Position numbers and translations under genes: made by a program. Of a stretch of 64,000 nt of DNA, positions 1 to 14,952 are shown in pieces. The notes under the pieces are model-generated. The model did not search any database, was not told the origin of the DNA, and was given only the letters and a program-made list of their open reading frames with translations. This DNA is from Channa striata. Lineage: Eukaryota; Chordata; Actinopteri; Anabantiformes; Channidae. The stretch covers positions 16,735,165 through 16,799,164 of the forward strand of contig CM065172.1 in NCBI GenBank assembly GCA_033026295.1, given 5' to 3'. Each line of letters starts with the position of its first letter. Position 1 is the first letter of the stretch.

Positions 1-3000
1 GTGGCTCAACTTGTCAGCTAGAATTCCCTCTTAACACATAAAAAGTTGCATTTTAAAAGAGCAAACAGAAGGAAGTAAGGACAACACTTTAAACTTCCCC
101 AGTACATTGTTGTCAGTATATAATAGAGATGCAACGACATGCTTTTCTTTGTACAATATCATTCAGATTTTAATAACAACAATGAATGAACGTTACTGAA
201 TTTGTGTTTTTCCCGATTATCTTGCACTGGATTAATTTAATTTAAGATAATAATAGAAAAAAATGAGCACATATTTTGTGCAAATATTTTCCAAAAATAA
301 AAACTGATTTATAACAAACTAAAATTTTATCTCAGAATTATTAGGTAAAGAAAACTTATCTGTAATATAACTGTGTATACTCTGTTAAGTCTAACTGATC
401 GTAGCATCTTTACTAAAAGGAAATTCTCGAAAAGCTAAGCCTTATGTATTTATCATCTGATTTCTACAGATCAGATGATGATGTATACGGATTTTCAGCT
501 CCCATGTGCAAAAGTGAAAGTTAAGCCAATATTAACGTTAGTGGATATTCTCCCTGTTACATTTCTGTACTGTGATATAAAATTTTTATATATTTCTCAT
601 CCTTTGTATATTAACCTTTCATAGTTTACAACATAGTAATATGCAGGGTCAGAGTAATGTTACTGTCACCTGTGTATAAACAGATGACAAAGGAGTATTT
701 TTTACACAAAAGTGTGCAATTTTTATAAAGAATATATGATTGACATTGACATAGAAATTGTCCTCTGAAGACTCCAGAGTTTCAAGCAGTCTAACCAGAT
801 GGACCGAGTGCAGGTTTGATCAGATAACAGACAGGCCAACATTGTCATCGTTTCACCTTGAGCACTTTTTAGTTTCTCAATCACACACCTCACACAGTTA
901 ATGATGACAGCAACAAAAATTAAAAAGCACATAAAATTCAATATTGTGCATTTTGCTGCCAGCTTAATATGGACAGACGATGGTCTGCTCACATGGCTGT
1001 CTTGCCATCCCTGGAGACTGGTGGCATGAGGCTCTAATATAGATAGACATGCCACTGAAGATCAGAAAGAAATAGTCGCTGCATGCCAGCTTGAGCAGCA
1101 AGAGACGGAAGAGAAAGCACAATAGTCCTCCCGCTGCACTGTTTTTATTTTCTCACTTTTCTCTTGCAGAATCCAGCTCTTCACATACATTGTTTTAGTT
1201 TAGAATCTGAAAGGCAATATTAAATATTTATGTTGCACTTTGAATTTTAAGAAAGAATTTGAGTTGTGTGGCAAAGCATAATAGCCACGTTTGGGGACTA
1301 ATTGCCTCATATCTTTATATGTGTCTTGGGAGATATTTTTGCATTTATATTTATTTGAACAAAGCTGAGACAAACAACACTCTTGTACTGGATTTGAGCT
1401 GCTGAATGTAAAGTAATATAATCAGTGAAGCCTTTTTAGCACTATCTTACATCTCCACAGAATTGCTGCCATCCGGACAAAATGTTCCTCATTATAACAA
1501 GAAACTTTTTTGGTTTTACAAGATCCTGTGGGTTGTTGTTGTTTTGTCTGCACACCTGCATTATGAAGAATGATTTTACAGTGTGTGCATTTGAAATCAG
1601 TCAGCGCTGTGTTGGTATTACGCTACAGAACTGAGGACATGGTCCGTCACAATGAACATCTCACACTACCACCTCATTATGTGTTTGTATCCGTCATGTG
1701 ATTGCTGTAGGCTAAGTTGTCTACTCTGTTCTGTGCTGGTGATGATGTGATGTTATGAAACTTTATAGTTAAAAAAGAACTGGTATCACATAACGATGGG
1801 AATCGGTATAATGAGGAAAAGTCAAGTTTTCGACTGGCACAGTCGTTCTCTTCAGACTGTTCCCAAAGCGGATCTCCTGCATTATAAAAACTCTCTCCTC
1901 ATAACATGAAACTTTCTTTGCGTTGTTAATGGTGTATCTGTCGTATTGCTATTAGCCAGAACTTGTCAGTGCATTTAAATTAAATGCGCTTCTGCCAGTA
2001 TCTCCTGGAAAAATGGGAATATAAAACATGTTCTGTGTCACACCAGTCAAAAATGAGGCGGGAACAAATTCAGGGGGTCTGAATGACAACAGAAGAAAAG
2101 GCTGGAATGACTGAGTTGTCTCTCTCTCTCTCAAACATACATACACACACACACACAGACAGAGCTGCAGCAGGTTTTACAAATAATTTGTGTCCCAAAA
2201 CTAGAAACTGAAAAATAGTCCAGCTGTCAAATCTGCAAAGTACAAATTCCTTTCCAAGTGAGCTCAGAGCACAATTTGAGAAGTAAGAGCTGATACACGA
2301 CAAGCAGAAGCTGTTACTCCACCCCGGTTTGGCAAGGAACTACTATCTGGTGCAACAAAAGCGCGACATTTGTTTTGAACGTAATGCAGCTTTGATATTG
2401 ATAACCTGATTTTGCTTGGTGGGACTGAGTGAAAGATTACTGTAGTCGAGCTCTGGATATAAGCGTCAGGGTCAGTGTGGAGACAAATCAAGCTGTATTC
2501 GCATCCGCATTTCTTTAAAAGGGATCTGGATGCCTTAATATCATACTAATTAGCATAGTCATATAATGTGTTATGTTAGTTTCCACCACTGGTAGTGGAT
2601 ATATTTAAATTTATGGTCAAATTAGACCAGTCGTCATATTTATGGCTAAATAGCACTAGACATTAGAAAATTAACCCATAAATATGTTAAACTCAGAATC
2701 TGTGTTCCGATACATTAGTGTGTGTGTGTGTGTGCTGTTTGTATTTCAGAGATGTCACGGCCCAGTGTGCTCTCTCACCCTATACATAATAAGCTGTCAT
2801 CTGGATTCATTCCTTGTCCTTCAGTTGTGTTATTACTGCAGAGCCTCAGGATGCATCAGGACGGTTACTAACAACAGATAGAAATATATAACCACGATAT
2901 CAGTCAGCTCGGTGTGGATGTAGGGTGGCTAAATTGTTAAAGTGCAGCATGAACCTCACATGGTTATGCTAAAATATCTGTTGATTTTACATGTGAAAAT

Positions 3001-4499
3001 GAAAGAGTAGAACTTTGGTGTTTCATTAGTTTCAATTTCATTTCATCTGTATTTCCCTTGAGATGATGCTTGAGTGTTTTTTTTTTTTTTTTTATCAGGC
3101 TGGCTGTGCAGTGGCGTGTGAGTGCTGTTTGAACACATTTTGTGTGTCTGTTCTTTTGAGCTTGAAAAGTATTCTATGCAGCACAGCTAGAGCATACATA
3201 AAAAATCAGTTGACAGGATTACTGTTTTCAGATGCAAATCCTGTGGGATTTCAAGTGCTCTCTGAAATGCCTGCATGTGGCAGTTATATTGATTTGGGTG
3301 AAGACTTCAATCACCAGTGACATTTTGCAAATTAGGCAAGCTCTTTTCTTTGAAATAGGGTTGCTCAAACTCCAATTGACTACCGGACAGGAGCTATCAG
3401 CGGCAGAATCTAGTGTTTTTTAACTGCTGTATCAGTGTTGGAGCACTCACATGTTGCCCTCAGTTAGGCTCAGAGGATCAATAACAAGTAATTTATCAGG
3501 GGTTTATGCATTGACCTGTCACACACATTCTACCTGGGGGTCGAAGGCCAATCCGATATTATATATGTGAGTAGATTTTCTCAGGCATATGGGAAACAAA
3601 GCCGTTCACTAGATGATTTGTGGTTGTTGCAGCCTAAAACACCTGTAAAAAAATTGCAATGTATGTTTCACTGCTTTTATGATGTTTTAAAATGCAAGGT
3701 CCCACAGAATTCACACAGTTCACAGATTGGTTGAATTATATATTGTGTTCGCAACATTACATAATCCTGAAGTGACTGTTCAAGGCACATATGTGTTGTT
3801 CTATGGGGAAGTTCCAGATGATGTGTTGTGTTGATTAATTTATAAGACTTCCTGAGGATGTCTCCATGAAAACTGTATGATTGTGTGTCTCTGCTTACAT
3901 TCATAACAGTATGGGAACTTCAGGAAGGCTTAGGTAAAGGTTCCAGTATCCGTTGAGGTTAGAGGCTGTGGTAAAAGCTAAGACTAGGCTTGTACATCAA
4001 GTGTGTATGTGTGTGTGTTTAAAGTATAGACATTATGACAAAGTGAGGAGGGTCCTAACTGTCTTGAACCACCTGAAATGGCTGTTTGAGGGTTTAGCCT
4101 TGGTTTTAAAAGGCCACTATACCTCTACAAAAAATGATTTAGTTTTTTCTCTGTTTTGATTCAAGAGTTTGTTAAGCCACATCCTCTTGCCTCTTCTAAA
4201 TTGTAACAAACCTGGTTTTGGGGACTATTACGGATTTGATTGCCAGGAAAGCTAATGGCTTATTTTTAGCATAAAGTTGACTTAAAAAAAATTTTACCAA
4301 ACAAACACATTACCCACAGTACCTTTCTACCATTACCTGACAACCCTTTGCCCTGCTGTCAATGTGCTTGTGTCTGGCTGCCTGTGTGTGGATGTCACAC
4401 ACCCCCCCACCCACCCAGAGCTGCAAACACGAGGCACACACAGCTATTGCTTTTCTCCTCACGTGGTTTTTTGGATATAATCATCAGAACACTAGTGTG

Positions 4500-4660
4500 C
4501 AGTGACCCTTTAAGGATAAGGTAATAACTAGGTTTAGATTATGTTTAGAGTTTGGCATTTATGGTTACATTTAAGATAAGGGGCTAATGAATGCATTTTA
4601 TGAATGAACGTCTTCACAAAGATGGCTATACAAATGAGTGTCGGGGTGTGTTTGGGTGGC
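4500..4660. repeat. possible decayed dispersed repeat
   Basis: The order 'aggtttag...gtttagag...' followed by 'gtcttcacaaagatggctatacaaat' and a TG-rich end resembles a repeat frequently seen in fish introns (ttagggttag... tccccacaaagatag... tgtgtg). Divergence is high, so this is only a suggestion. Confidence 0.3.
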
Positions 4661-6504
4661 AATAAAACTACAGTCAAAGTGCTCAAATTGTTTTTTACTT
4701 CCTGTGCACAGTTAGAAACACATCACACTTTTTATTTGGAGAAACATTCCACACAGTGGTTATGATTTTGAATGTGTTCTAATACATAAAACACATAAAT
4801 GCAAGGCACTCTCCCAGCATTCACTCTGCTGGTGATAACACAAGTGACATTAAACAGCATAATTTAATGCTTTATATGTGTTGATGCACATTATGGTGAT
4901 AAAGTTAACATGTCATGTTTATAACATTTGGAGTTTACATAATGTCATAATGCCTCATTATTGTAATAACTGTAATGCTTCAGTTGTGCTGTTGCATAGG
5001 AATTTCTTTGAACACTATCATTTTCTGTACATGCGATATCAGGATAACTGTCTGTGACATTTCTTATGTTAAGGGCTTAGATGATCAATGAATCCACAAG
5101 TTCTAGGGTGTCAGTTCTTCTAAATAAGGGGCTTTGTTTGTGTTATTTCAACTCAGTTGATGAATTGTGATGTTAGCAGGCTCAAAAGCAGCATGAACTG
5201 TTTGGGTAAAGATCTGTGTTAGCGCACTCATAGAATATGAACAAAACCTTCTAATAGTGGTGTGTGACGGTCCCATTGTGTTCCACTTGGCCTGTTCCTG
5301 TTTTGGCCTCGTAATGCGTCCGGGGGTAATTGTCTGTTCCGGCCTCTGGTGTGCATCTCTGTGTCTGTCTCTAAGATGCATGTCAGTGTGCAGTCTTCTG
5401 ATACGCTGTCTCACGGTGGGTGGAAGTTATATGGAATGTGTGTGTCACGAAAATACATTCCAAATAAATCTTCCCGGTTCATTAGTTGCGACACTTGACT
5501 GATGAATCACGATCGCAATGAGAATGCGAGTCTGTTTATACAGAATAACCCACTCCAAAAGACTCTGTCCAGTTGTTCCAGAGTTGGCAGGTTTTTCTGT
5601 ACAGCAATGGAAAAAGTGTCTTGTGCTCAGTGAACAGTCGTTCATTGTTCTGGCTGTGCAGCAGAACCAATATGTTGCTGACAGGTCTACCCGGTCAGAT
5701 GCCCTCAGTGATGCACCACACCAGCAGCACAGAGCAGAACAGATCCAGTGGGTGGCCCGGTCACGACTGAACACAGGATCATTCTCATCAGGGTGGGCTG
5801 CAAGGTGGGAAGACAACATCCATACAGAGACTTATAAAAGTGTTAGTTCAAGGTTTTTCAATGTTGCAGCAGCTACTTTTCTGTATAACATGGACCACTA
5901 CAATGTCTACTGTGCGCAGAATAATAATGACTACAGTAGAGCATTCAAAGGCTGCGTGTTTGCCAGTTTTTTAACAAAGTTACATTGACATTGTGTAGCG
6001 GATTGATTTGGGAAGTCTGCATTTCATTACATAATCACAATGTGACTTTGACAAACATTTCTGCAGACCTTATGTTCAGTGTGACAAATTACACAACTCA
6101 AGCAACTTTCGAAAGTCTCTAATGTACTTTCATGCTGTACAGTGTTTGTTATGGTTAAATGATGCTTGAAATTTGCCAAAACACATTAGTATGGTTAGCA
6201 GTGAAGTGCATACTATTTGTCGTAAATTGGCTAAAGCTGTATGTTCCTTGTAAGTGTAGTTAATAAATAATGATCAGCCTGAATCATTATTTAACCGTTG
6301 TTAGTAAATGTAGAGCCCCAAAAACCAGACAAACCTGATAATATCCAATTAGCGCTAAACATAAAATGCTGCTAAAGCCGAGGAGAATGTCAATAGTATT
6401 GGACAAATAAAAGATTTTGACCTGAAGATGAGTCTACAGATGAAGTCATGGAATCACAAAAATTTTATTTTATGTCGTTTCATATATAGAGTAAAGGAAG
6501 CTTT

Positions 6505-6625
6505 CAGGGCCTCATAATAGTAGGGGATCACCAAAGTCATTTCATTTATTCTCTTTATCCATCCACTAGTTTGCTGTCAAACTGTTCAATCAGAGTGTTG
6601 GACCAAAGGTTGGAGCACTACGTCT
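6505..6625 (+). repeat. fragment of a dispersed teleost repeat (GGGGATCACCAAAGTCA family)
   Basis: The stretch contains ggggatcaccaaagtca, then atccatccactagttt, then gaccaaaggttggagcacta in the order I know from a common fish intronic repeat. The copy at 15842-15920 looks like another portion of the same family. The family name is not certain from memory. Confidence 0.55.
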
Positions 6626-9600
6626 AAATGTGGCTAATAATCACAGAAAACAATTAGAAAAAGTAACAACGACCATATGACATCACATACAGTGTATTCT
6701 GCTTTTGGAGAACTTTTCATTTTCAATGCTGTTTCCTCATACTTCCAGATAATCAGAAATGCAGATGTCAGGCTTGTAGTTTTTTGAGTTAAGCATCACC
6801 TCTCTGGCTATAGATCACCCTGGAAGTGTCTGACTTTATCTGGGCACAAGAGGAAAGGCGACTTTGTTCTCGTCATTATGACCGACAGTGTAGACTGCAG
6901 AGAAAAAAGGGACTTTAATGCCCTTTACTGCACTTGTGTGTGGTGCCACTGTGTACGTCCACTAACACGTTCTTTCAATCAAACGCTTCAGGGCGTAGAT
7001 GTTTAGTGTACGGGACGGTTAGTCTCTCAGTCACAGTGATAGAGGTGAGAGTTGGATAAAACCTGGGAGGAGATCTGCCTGCAAGCTAAACTCAGGGCAC
7101 TGCAGTTGCTGTGGACTATAAAATCCTCTAACTTAAAAACTTTTAATTTAATTTTTGTTTTTGCCACACTCAGACTTTTAGTTTGAATCTACACTTGAAT
7201 GTTCTTGATTTTGTTTATTTTAAGTTTTATCCTGCTATATTGTTTTATTAGTTTCTGTAAGTGCACTTTCATTCCTTCATTTGTTTTTCCTTTTCACCTT
7301 AACTACTTTTCTTGAAAATGTGTTTTAGGAGTTTTATTTCCTTTTTATAGATTTTAATGGTCTTGTTATGCCAGTTTTGTAGAGCCCTGTTTTATGAGTA
7401 TAAATTTCTGCCTAAGAATGACACTTTAAGCTGCTAAATCTGCCTTTCCCCTGCAACATAAGAGTTTTTGCTAAATTACACTAAAACAGTATACATTTAT
7501 CTTCATACACCTCCTGTGAATATCATTGCAGTTAGCCCAATGCATAGTATAATGTTTGAAAACAGCAGCAGGCATCACATCAGTTTTATCTCTTTAAATG
7601 CATGTGTCAGTTTTTTTTTTGTGTAATCATCTGCACATTCTTGTTCACATTTGCAGCTTCTCTGACACACAGATGTGTATGGGCTGACAGTGAATTTGGT
7701 GCATGTTCTGAATGTATACATTGCTCATAACACACTATAATCTAAACGCAGAGAGAGGTTGAAGGCAGCACTGCAGGCAACGGCAAGCAAGCAAGTGCCT
7801 ATTAAAACATCCTGTTCTTTTCTAGCCAGTACATGTATCTCAAGTGGATGACACCAAGTGGGGGTTTAGACACGTTAACAGAAGGAATAGGATATCTGTG
7901 ATATTTTCCACTGCTGTGATCAGTGTGTAATTATATGGCTCCACTAAAGAATTTTTTCATAAGTGGCACACAGAGAGGGAAGATAAAATCGAAGAGGCTC
8001 ACCTGCGTTGTCTGCGCTATTAGGGGAGAAATGGTCCTGTGATGATGCTTTGTCGGCGCTGAAGAGAGAGCCATACAGGCTGAGATAGGGGGATAGTACA
8101 GAAGGAATCATTGAGATGCAGGTCAGAGTGTTGGAGGTGCACGATTGACAATGAATGTGTCAGACCTTGCAAGCTGCAGGTGTAGGTGCGAAAAACATGC
8201 ACCTTTGCTTGGTTTTTGATGAATAATATGTCTGAGCCAGACTGGACAGAGTGGTGCACCATAGCAGAGATGTAAAGATTTAATGCACCAGCAATAACTA
8301 CCACACAAACATGCACATTTTTGTATTTTTATTACAATTTCAAGCAGATTTCAGTATGAGTTTTCTGAAAATTCGTATTTCTTAGAGAAAAAAAAAACGT
8401 TATCATGCTGACAGTAAAGGCCACAGTAGAGAAAACAAAGCTATCTCCAATGCATTTTGCAGTCAGGAAAAATCAATACAATCATATGTAATGTGAGACC
8501 CTGTGGATATAAAGGAATGTATTTGATAACACTTAGTCATAAACCTGCAGGCTACTGTATGTTTTGTTCTTGCCCTGAGTTGACTTTCTGTCGCACCTGG
8601 AGAGAGCGCACACCTCAGCCACGATGATCAAGGCTGTTCCACTGAACTGAATCGTTCTCTGCAGGGTCTCGCTTTGTGTAAAGCATAAGTCAAAAGAAGC
8701 TTCACAAAATGGCTTGAAGAGATAGTGTATCAGAACAAAATAACTCTCATGAGTGACAGCATTAAAGCTCCACAGTCATGCCAGCTTGACAAGCAAGATC
8801 CCTAAGTCAGTAGGCTCCATTTGTGACATGTAGTATTATTAATAGCAGCACTACACCTTTACACTGCACTGCATACAGAAGATGTTGAGCCCCTCCTTGG
8901 TACAAATTCTTCTCCAATGAGGCTTTGAGAGCTACTTGGTGTTGGGGAAACAATTATTTCTTTGAAATACCAATGGAGTTGAAATCGCAGTCTGTTTACC
9001 AGATGGAAAGATGGAGGTCGGTCAGGTTCCCTTTGTGAGCTATCCACACTTCCCTCCCACGCCTCAGCTCTACTCTACTGTGTGGCTCTCCTGGTCAAAT
9101 ATCTGATTTGTGAGTCATACCTAGCCTCTATACCCATGGAGAAACATGCTGGTTGTCTTAAAATACACTCTGGCAGGGCAGCCATGCAAGAGCGCAGGAC
9201 CGGCACAGAGCACTTCAGCTGCCCAGGGGACTGGCATGGAGCGAGTGGGAGAGACGAAGGGTGAGGAAATCGACTGGGAAAAAGTAATAGTGGGCAGAAA
9301 GAAGGAGACGGTGGAAGGTTGTGTTAGATAAAGGATTATGAAAGCCCAACTTTCTGTCATGTAACACCAAGGCTAGTTCAGTGGTGTGGGCAACTCTGAA
9401 AGGGCGGTGTTTGCAATATCTGTAGCAAAAAGCTGGAAAATCCAGTAAACTTCCAGACTGGATACACACCATACAGACGAGGCCTTTGTAGAAGATGTGC
9501 CTAAAAACCAGTGGAGAGATTCAGTAGGGATGTGACGTGGCGCCTTCCTTAATCACTTGTTTAATAAAAGTTTTTTTTTTATATTGAAATAGTCTTGTTG

Positions 9601-10379
9601 TTTTGTCTGATGCCTGTCTGATGTCTCTTAATACTTAGCAATGAAGGCCTGATGGTGCCCAAGCTTCTATAATCAATAATGTGAATATGAGAGATTTTTT
9701 TATAGTGATGAACAAACTGAGAATTATGACTCAACTCTGCACTTTTCAAAATGTTTTTTTTTTATGTTATTTTATTTAATTCAGTATGTTCTAATCAGTA
9801 TATTCTTTTGTTGCATCTCAGTTTGCTGATGTGTTCACAATCTGCCCTGCTCGTGGAGCTAAGCGAAGTTAGGCACTAGCTACTGTTATTTAGCAGCTAA
9901 AAAAACTGAGAGAGACTGAACCTAAAAGCAGAATAAATATCAGACACATCCACAAACACATCTTCATTTGCCATATTAACCTTACAAGGCGTTAGTAAGG
10001 AAGTTTGTTACCTTTTGTTACCTTTTTCTGCTGCTCCCACAGGTTTAACCAAGCTGAGTTCCCAAAACACAACCATGGTTACAAAATGGTATTATTATCA
10101 ACCTCAATTGCCACTTGTACATATCATAGGGAAAATGAAGGACATTTTTCAGAAATTTTCAGTATGGATATTTTATGTTTGCAGTGACCAGATACGCTGT
10201 TAAAAAAGAAACATAATCCTGGCAGCCAGTTGGCTGGCATTCGAGCGAATGACTGAGGGCAGATTGTCTCGACTTGGGGGAAATTGGCAGCCTGAGGACC
10301 TCACTGGGCAGGAAGTGTCTACTGATCATCTGTGTGGGCGTGTCTGCATGCAGACAGATGACAGGGGGGGAGGAAGAGT

Positions 10380-10397
10380 CACACACACACACACACA
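10380..10397. repeat. (CA)n microsatellite
   Basis: Nine perfect CA units in the first grm7 intron segment. Confidence 0.95.
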
Positions 10398-11044
10398 GGA
10401 TGATGAGACTCACTTGTCCCTGTCCAACAGAGCTGAAAGGCACAGAGGGGCGGAGATCAAGGGAGCAAGGCTGAGAGTCACAGGTTGTGTGAGGGCACAA
10501 TGATGACGGCCTTCACAAAAAGGCAGTTTGAATGAGAGCGAGAGACACAGATGCGCAGGAAGAGAAGGAGAGAGAGTGACAGAAAGAAGGAGGGATAGCT
10601 GTCTGTTTCCCCCGCCCTCCCTCCCTGCCTTTATGACTGCATTGGCAGTGGCATGCTCTGGTGAAGAGAGATTACCAAAGCCCAGCCCGAGGATGCATGT
10701 GTGGACACAGTCATTACCTCTGCCCTGTTAACAAATGGTACTGCTGTTTGTTTACCGGTGTTTGCAAACCGAAGGCTGTGTGGGCCCTCCAATGCCACAG
10801 AGCGGCTGAGTCTTGATTTAGCAGGAATGATGTCAAACTTGATAAATGCGCAAAATCTTTATAGGCCTTTTCATCCTACAGTATTATTTTGTTTATAGGA
10901 TATCCCCCATTGACGTTTTACAAGGCTGAGCAGGTAAAAAAATTTGTTAGCAGATATTCCATCATGTGTGAGGCGTGTAGTTGTAGTGTTGCTTTTAGAA
11001 AGATTGTCTTGTCCAGGTCATAAGATTATACTTACTGTAAAGTT

Positions 11045-11067
11045 TGTGTGTGTGTGTGTGTGTGTGT
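11045..11067. repeat. (TG)n microsatellite
   Basis: Perfect TG run of about 11 units inside the grm7 intron. Confidence 0.95.
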
Positions 11068-14000
11068 CAGTGTTATTGTGCTGGTGTCACAAGGACAATC
11101 TGTGCATTGGCGTCCAGCCACAGACAGCATGGCGTTAGAGTCGGGTCTTTCTAAGCCCACAATCATTTCCCTCGTAACCGTGGAGATTGTCGCAGACAGC
11201 TGAGTGGAACTGACTGATGTCAAGATACACTTAGAGGCTAATCATGCAGCAAATAGAGGCAGATTCCTGCAACAGGAACTGCCTGGGTGCCCTCGCTCTA
11301 GCCATTCATGAGAAACATTTCGGTTCTGCCACTCACAGTTCGTTTGCAGCTTTGTTTTTGAGAGCTGCTCCCGGATTAATGGATACCAAACCCAGTCTGG
11401 ACAGCACTCCAGTTTCTTGTGCCTAATTTTTGACACTGGTGGTGTCTAGTCAGTGCTGCATTTTGTGTGGAGCAGCTCCGTGTGTGAAAGATGGCCTTTG
11501 TTTTTGTCTGCGTTTTTGTTTAAAAACCCATGGACTGTCATACCGCTCTGTTTTCCGTGGAGACAGCCTGTCTTTTCATATCTGCAGACTTCCCTCTTCT
11601 CAGATGGCATGGATAGATGGTTGCCATTACCCCAACTGAGAGTCTTGTTGCGCCATATGCTGCCTATTTCTCTTCAAATAACATTTCTTTTTGCATCACG
11701 TCTTTGCGAGAAATGACAGAGCAGAGAGGCACAGATAGCTGCATCTGCGAGAACGGCTCTCAGCTCATCAGAATCATCACCTCCACATTAGCCAAGCAGG
11801 ACAGTTAAAACACAAACATTACAGTCTCTCACCTTACCGTAATGCTGCCCGTGGTGCTCGGGGGGCTGCGCTATGTGAAAATGCAATGGAAAAGGCCAAG
11901 GCACTCTAATTAACTTCACCTGGCATTCCCTCTTGCTGTGAACGTGTCTAACCTTTACACAACCTCACTTATTCACCTCTCCTCTTAAGCCCCCAGGTTG
12001 AAATTCTCATTTAATGTCAGTAAGCAGATTACCACCTTGCCCCCACTGACCATGTCTCCCAATTGGGCCTTGTTTTTTCTTAACGTTCCTAAGTCTTCTA
12101 CAACACATTTTCATGCAGGGCAGCTGCGGCACTTTGTGGTGGTTAATCAATAAAACAGTGTCCCCTATAACAGACCTCTGTTTTCCTTCCATCGATCCTG
12201 TCAGCGCAGATACATTCAAGAGAAAGCCAGGCGATAACCCTCAGCAATCCTAACTTTGATCTACACTGCAGATGACAGGTGCCAGACATCAGTGTTGGGT
12301 AATTGTGACGCTGAACTCGGCCCGAATTCTTTTGCTCGCGATCGGCTTGTGGTTAATCGTAGTTGTTATTGTTGCTCGCAGGCTTCCCAATCACCCTTCC
12401 ACCTTGTTGCCACAGGAGCATCCATCTTGTTGTCATGTGTGATGCCACGTTTCACGTGTACTAGCTTCACAGTTCTTGATGAGTTAAGAATCGAGTGTAA
12501 CTCAGAAAAGGGCAAATTCCTCAGATGAAAGGATTAAGAGAAAATAAACTTTCACACATTCCCAGCAGAATTATGTACATAAAAGTGGTTCAGTATAAAT
12601 AAGGAATATCTGTTGTCCCGTTATTATTATATCTGTATTATCATCTTCACAGATTAACTTTTTCAAATCTGCTGCAATTTATTGCAACAAGAGCTTATGT
12701 AGTTGACACACTTGTGGGAATTATCATGCAAGTTTGAGTAAAGCAAAAAAACTTACTAGGCTAATCTACTTAGAAATGCATAATCAATTTCAGAAAGTTT
12801 TAATTTAATGAACTCATAGAAGGTTAGATTACCAACTTGTATTTCACTTAATTTGTAGCCCATTAGCGTCCTGAGAGAAAAAGACCCAAAGATGTTAGAC
12901 TGTAATCAGTATCGGTTAGTCAGCATTTCCTTCAAATCCTCAGCAGTCTTCATCCTTACACCTCGAAAATTTCTTAATCAAGGTTTTAATCAAGCAGTCT
13001 TGTTACCTGGAGGTCAAAGTGCTAATTGAAAAAGCAAAGGGTGAAAATGTGGATGTTTGTACTGTAGTGAAGTGTAGATTCTTCGGAAATACGGAATAGA
13101 GAAATTATATCAATAGTGCAGAAGCCGGGGACAAAGTAAAAAGACATTGTCATCTTAAACGGTTCCCTGCAGCAAAAAGCTCCAGAGAGACAAATGTTCA
13201 AGCAGCTTTTATATCCCAGCTGGGGAAAAGATAGGACATGATTCAACAATCCTATAACACCTTTTGACTTGGTAGTATTACTACACGAGCTCTGTTGAGA
13301 GAGATCCCCTATCAAATGTTCCAAGGAGATGCTTCACTTTTTTGAGGGAAGAGTCTTTTTAAATGCAAATCCCCTCAGCTGTTGCTCTTCCATTACTTAA
13401 CCATACTACCTCTTTGACCCAGTACACTCAATTTAGGCGTTGCTGAAGTGTGACATTCCTGCAAAATTTCCCCCTGTGAATTTGTTTAATTGCATCACTG
13501 ATTTACTTTCGAGTTTCAGATTTTGCATCTGTTTTTTTTTTGGTGACTTGAAACATATTGAGTCGTCTTGAGCTTGACCTTCTCCAGTGCTCCTCAATTT
13601 GTCTGTTCTGTGCAGTTGACCCCCTTTGAGTTGTGGGTCAAAGCTATAACTCACACTCTGTGAGTTGAAGCAATCCCATCAGCTGGCCGCTGTGTCCTCA
13701 TTCCTCTGTTTCCCCAGTGTCCGGACGCTTTTGATCGCTCTAACAGAAATGGATGGCATTCATACTGTGCTTAGATTAGACTGTGTGATGAGCTACTGCA
13801 CGGGGTTCAAGAGAAATTGATGTATGTCCCCATTTGTGCATCTACCTGTCTTAGGGGAGGCCGGCATTTTAATCCCAGATGTCTGATTGCAGTTTCAAAA
13901 GCTCAAACACATGCTGATGAGATGCTCAGGACTCAGGCAGCATTGTGAACAACCTAATACTTGATCCCTTTATCAACTGATTGACTTTATAATGTTTTTT

Positions 14001-14163
14001 TTTTCAGATTTATTAGTTGAAACAGCTCATGCAAAAAATGCGAATGCAGGCAGATTGATAGATCCTATTTCCTACATTAATTTTCTGAGGTTTTTGTGCC
14101 TTTATGAAAAAACCTAAGGTGTGTTAAGACAGAAAGTGAAAATACTTGCCATTTTGCAAATGT

Positions 14164-14206
14164 GCAGCCAATACATATCAAAAGTTTTGCAGCCAATACA
14201 TATCAA
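14164..14206 (+). repeat. short direct duplication, 18-bp unit
   Basis: gcagccaatacatatcaa occurs at 14164-14181 and again at 14189-14206, with a 25-base period. It is a recent-looking local duplication with no further copies. Confidence 0.9.
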
Positions 14207-14544
14207 CTTCCTGTAAAGAGCTGGGCACTGACCATGTTTATGGGCAAGTCCTTCTCCTAAAAAAGACATTGCTGTAAATGGGAATGCAACCACAATTACA
14301 TTTTGAGGGTGAAGTTATTGCAAGCAGAATATGTTTTAAGATAAAGAGCCTATGTTGACTTTTAATATAAATGGCAAATCAGAAACACACTGATCCTGAA
14401 CATGTAAATAAACAATGGTAGTACTGGCGTGGATGGGAGGGTCAGCTGTGAGCAGTCTGCTGCTATGTCGCAGAATGTGACGCGCGGCAAAAGATGTGCA
14501 GTGGTACAGTAAAGATGACTGACTGATGGCAAGTACACAAACCC

Positions 14545-14660
14545 AATACTCAAGAGAAAGTACAGGTGTAAAAATACTCCACTACAAGTACAACTTTAAA
14601 TCTTTTACTCAAGTAAGAGTACTGAGCATATTACTTACATTTTACTCAAAGTACAAATTA
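14545..14660. repeat. ACTCAAGTA-rich repeat fragment
   Basis: Several interspersed copies of tactcaag/aagtac/ttactcaagta in both orientations occur here. This is the look of a dispersed fish element often found as short degenerate pieces. It abuts the next repeat. Confidence 0.55.
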
Positions 14661-14681
14661 AAAAATATGTTATGAAGAAAA

Positions 14682-14952
14682 CATCCATCCATTGTCTGTA
14701 ACTGCTTATCCTGGGTAGGGTCGCAGGGTGGCTGAAGCATATTCTAGCTGTCAGGGGCGAGAGGCGTCTTTCTCGGGGCCAACACAGCGAGACATACACA
14801 GACAGACAACTATTCACACTCACATTCACACATACAGGCAATTTGGAGTCACCAATTAACCTAACATGCATGTCTTTGGGCAGTGGAGGAAACCAGAGTA
14901 ACCGGAGGAAACCCACGCAATCACGTGGAGAACGTGCAAACTCCACACAGAC
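14682..14952 (+). repeat. high-copy dispersed fish repeat (SINE/LINE-tail-like)
   Basis: The ordered segments atccatccattgtctgtaac, gcttatcctgggtagggtcg, attcacactcacattcacac, aatttggagtcaccaattaa, catgcatgtctttgggcagt and gcaaactccacacag form a consensus I recognise as very abundant in percomorph genomes. I am not sure of its formal name. Its presence supports a teleost origin. Confidence 0.8.
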
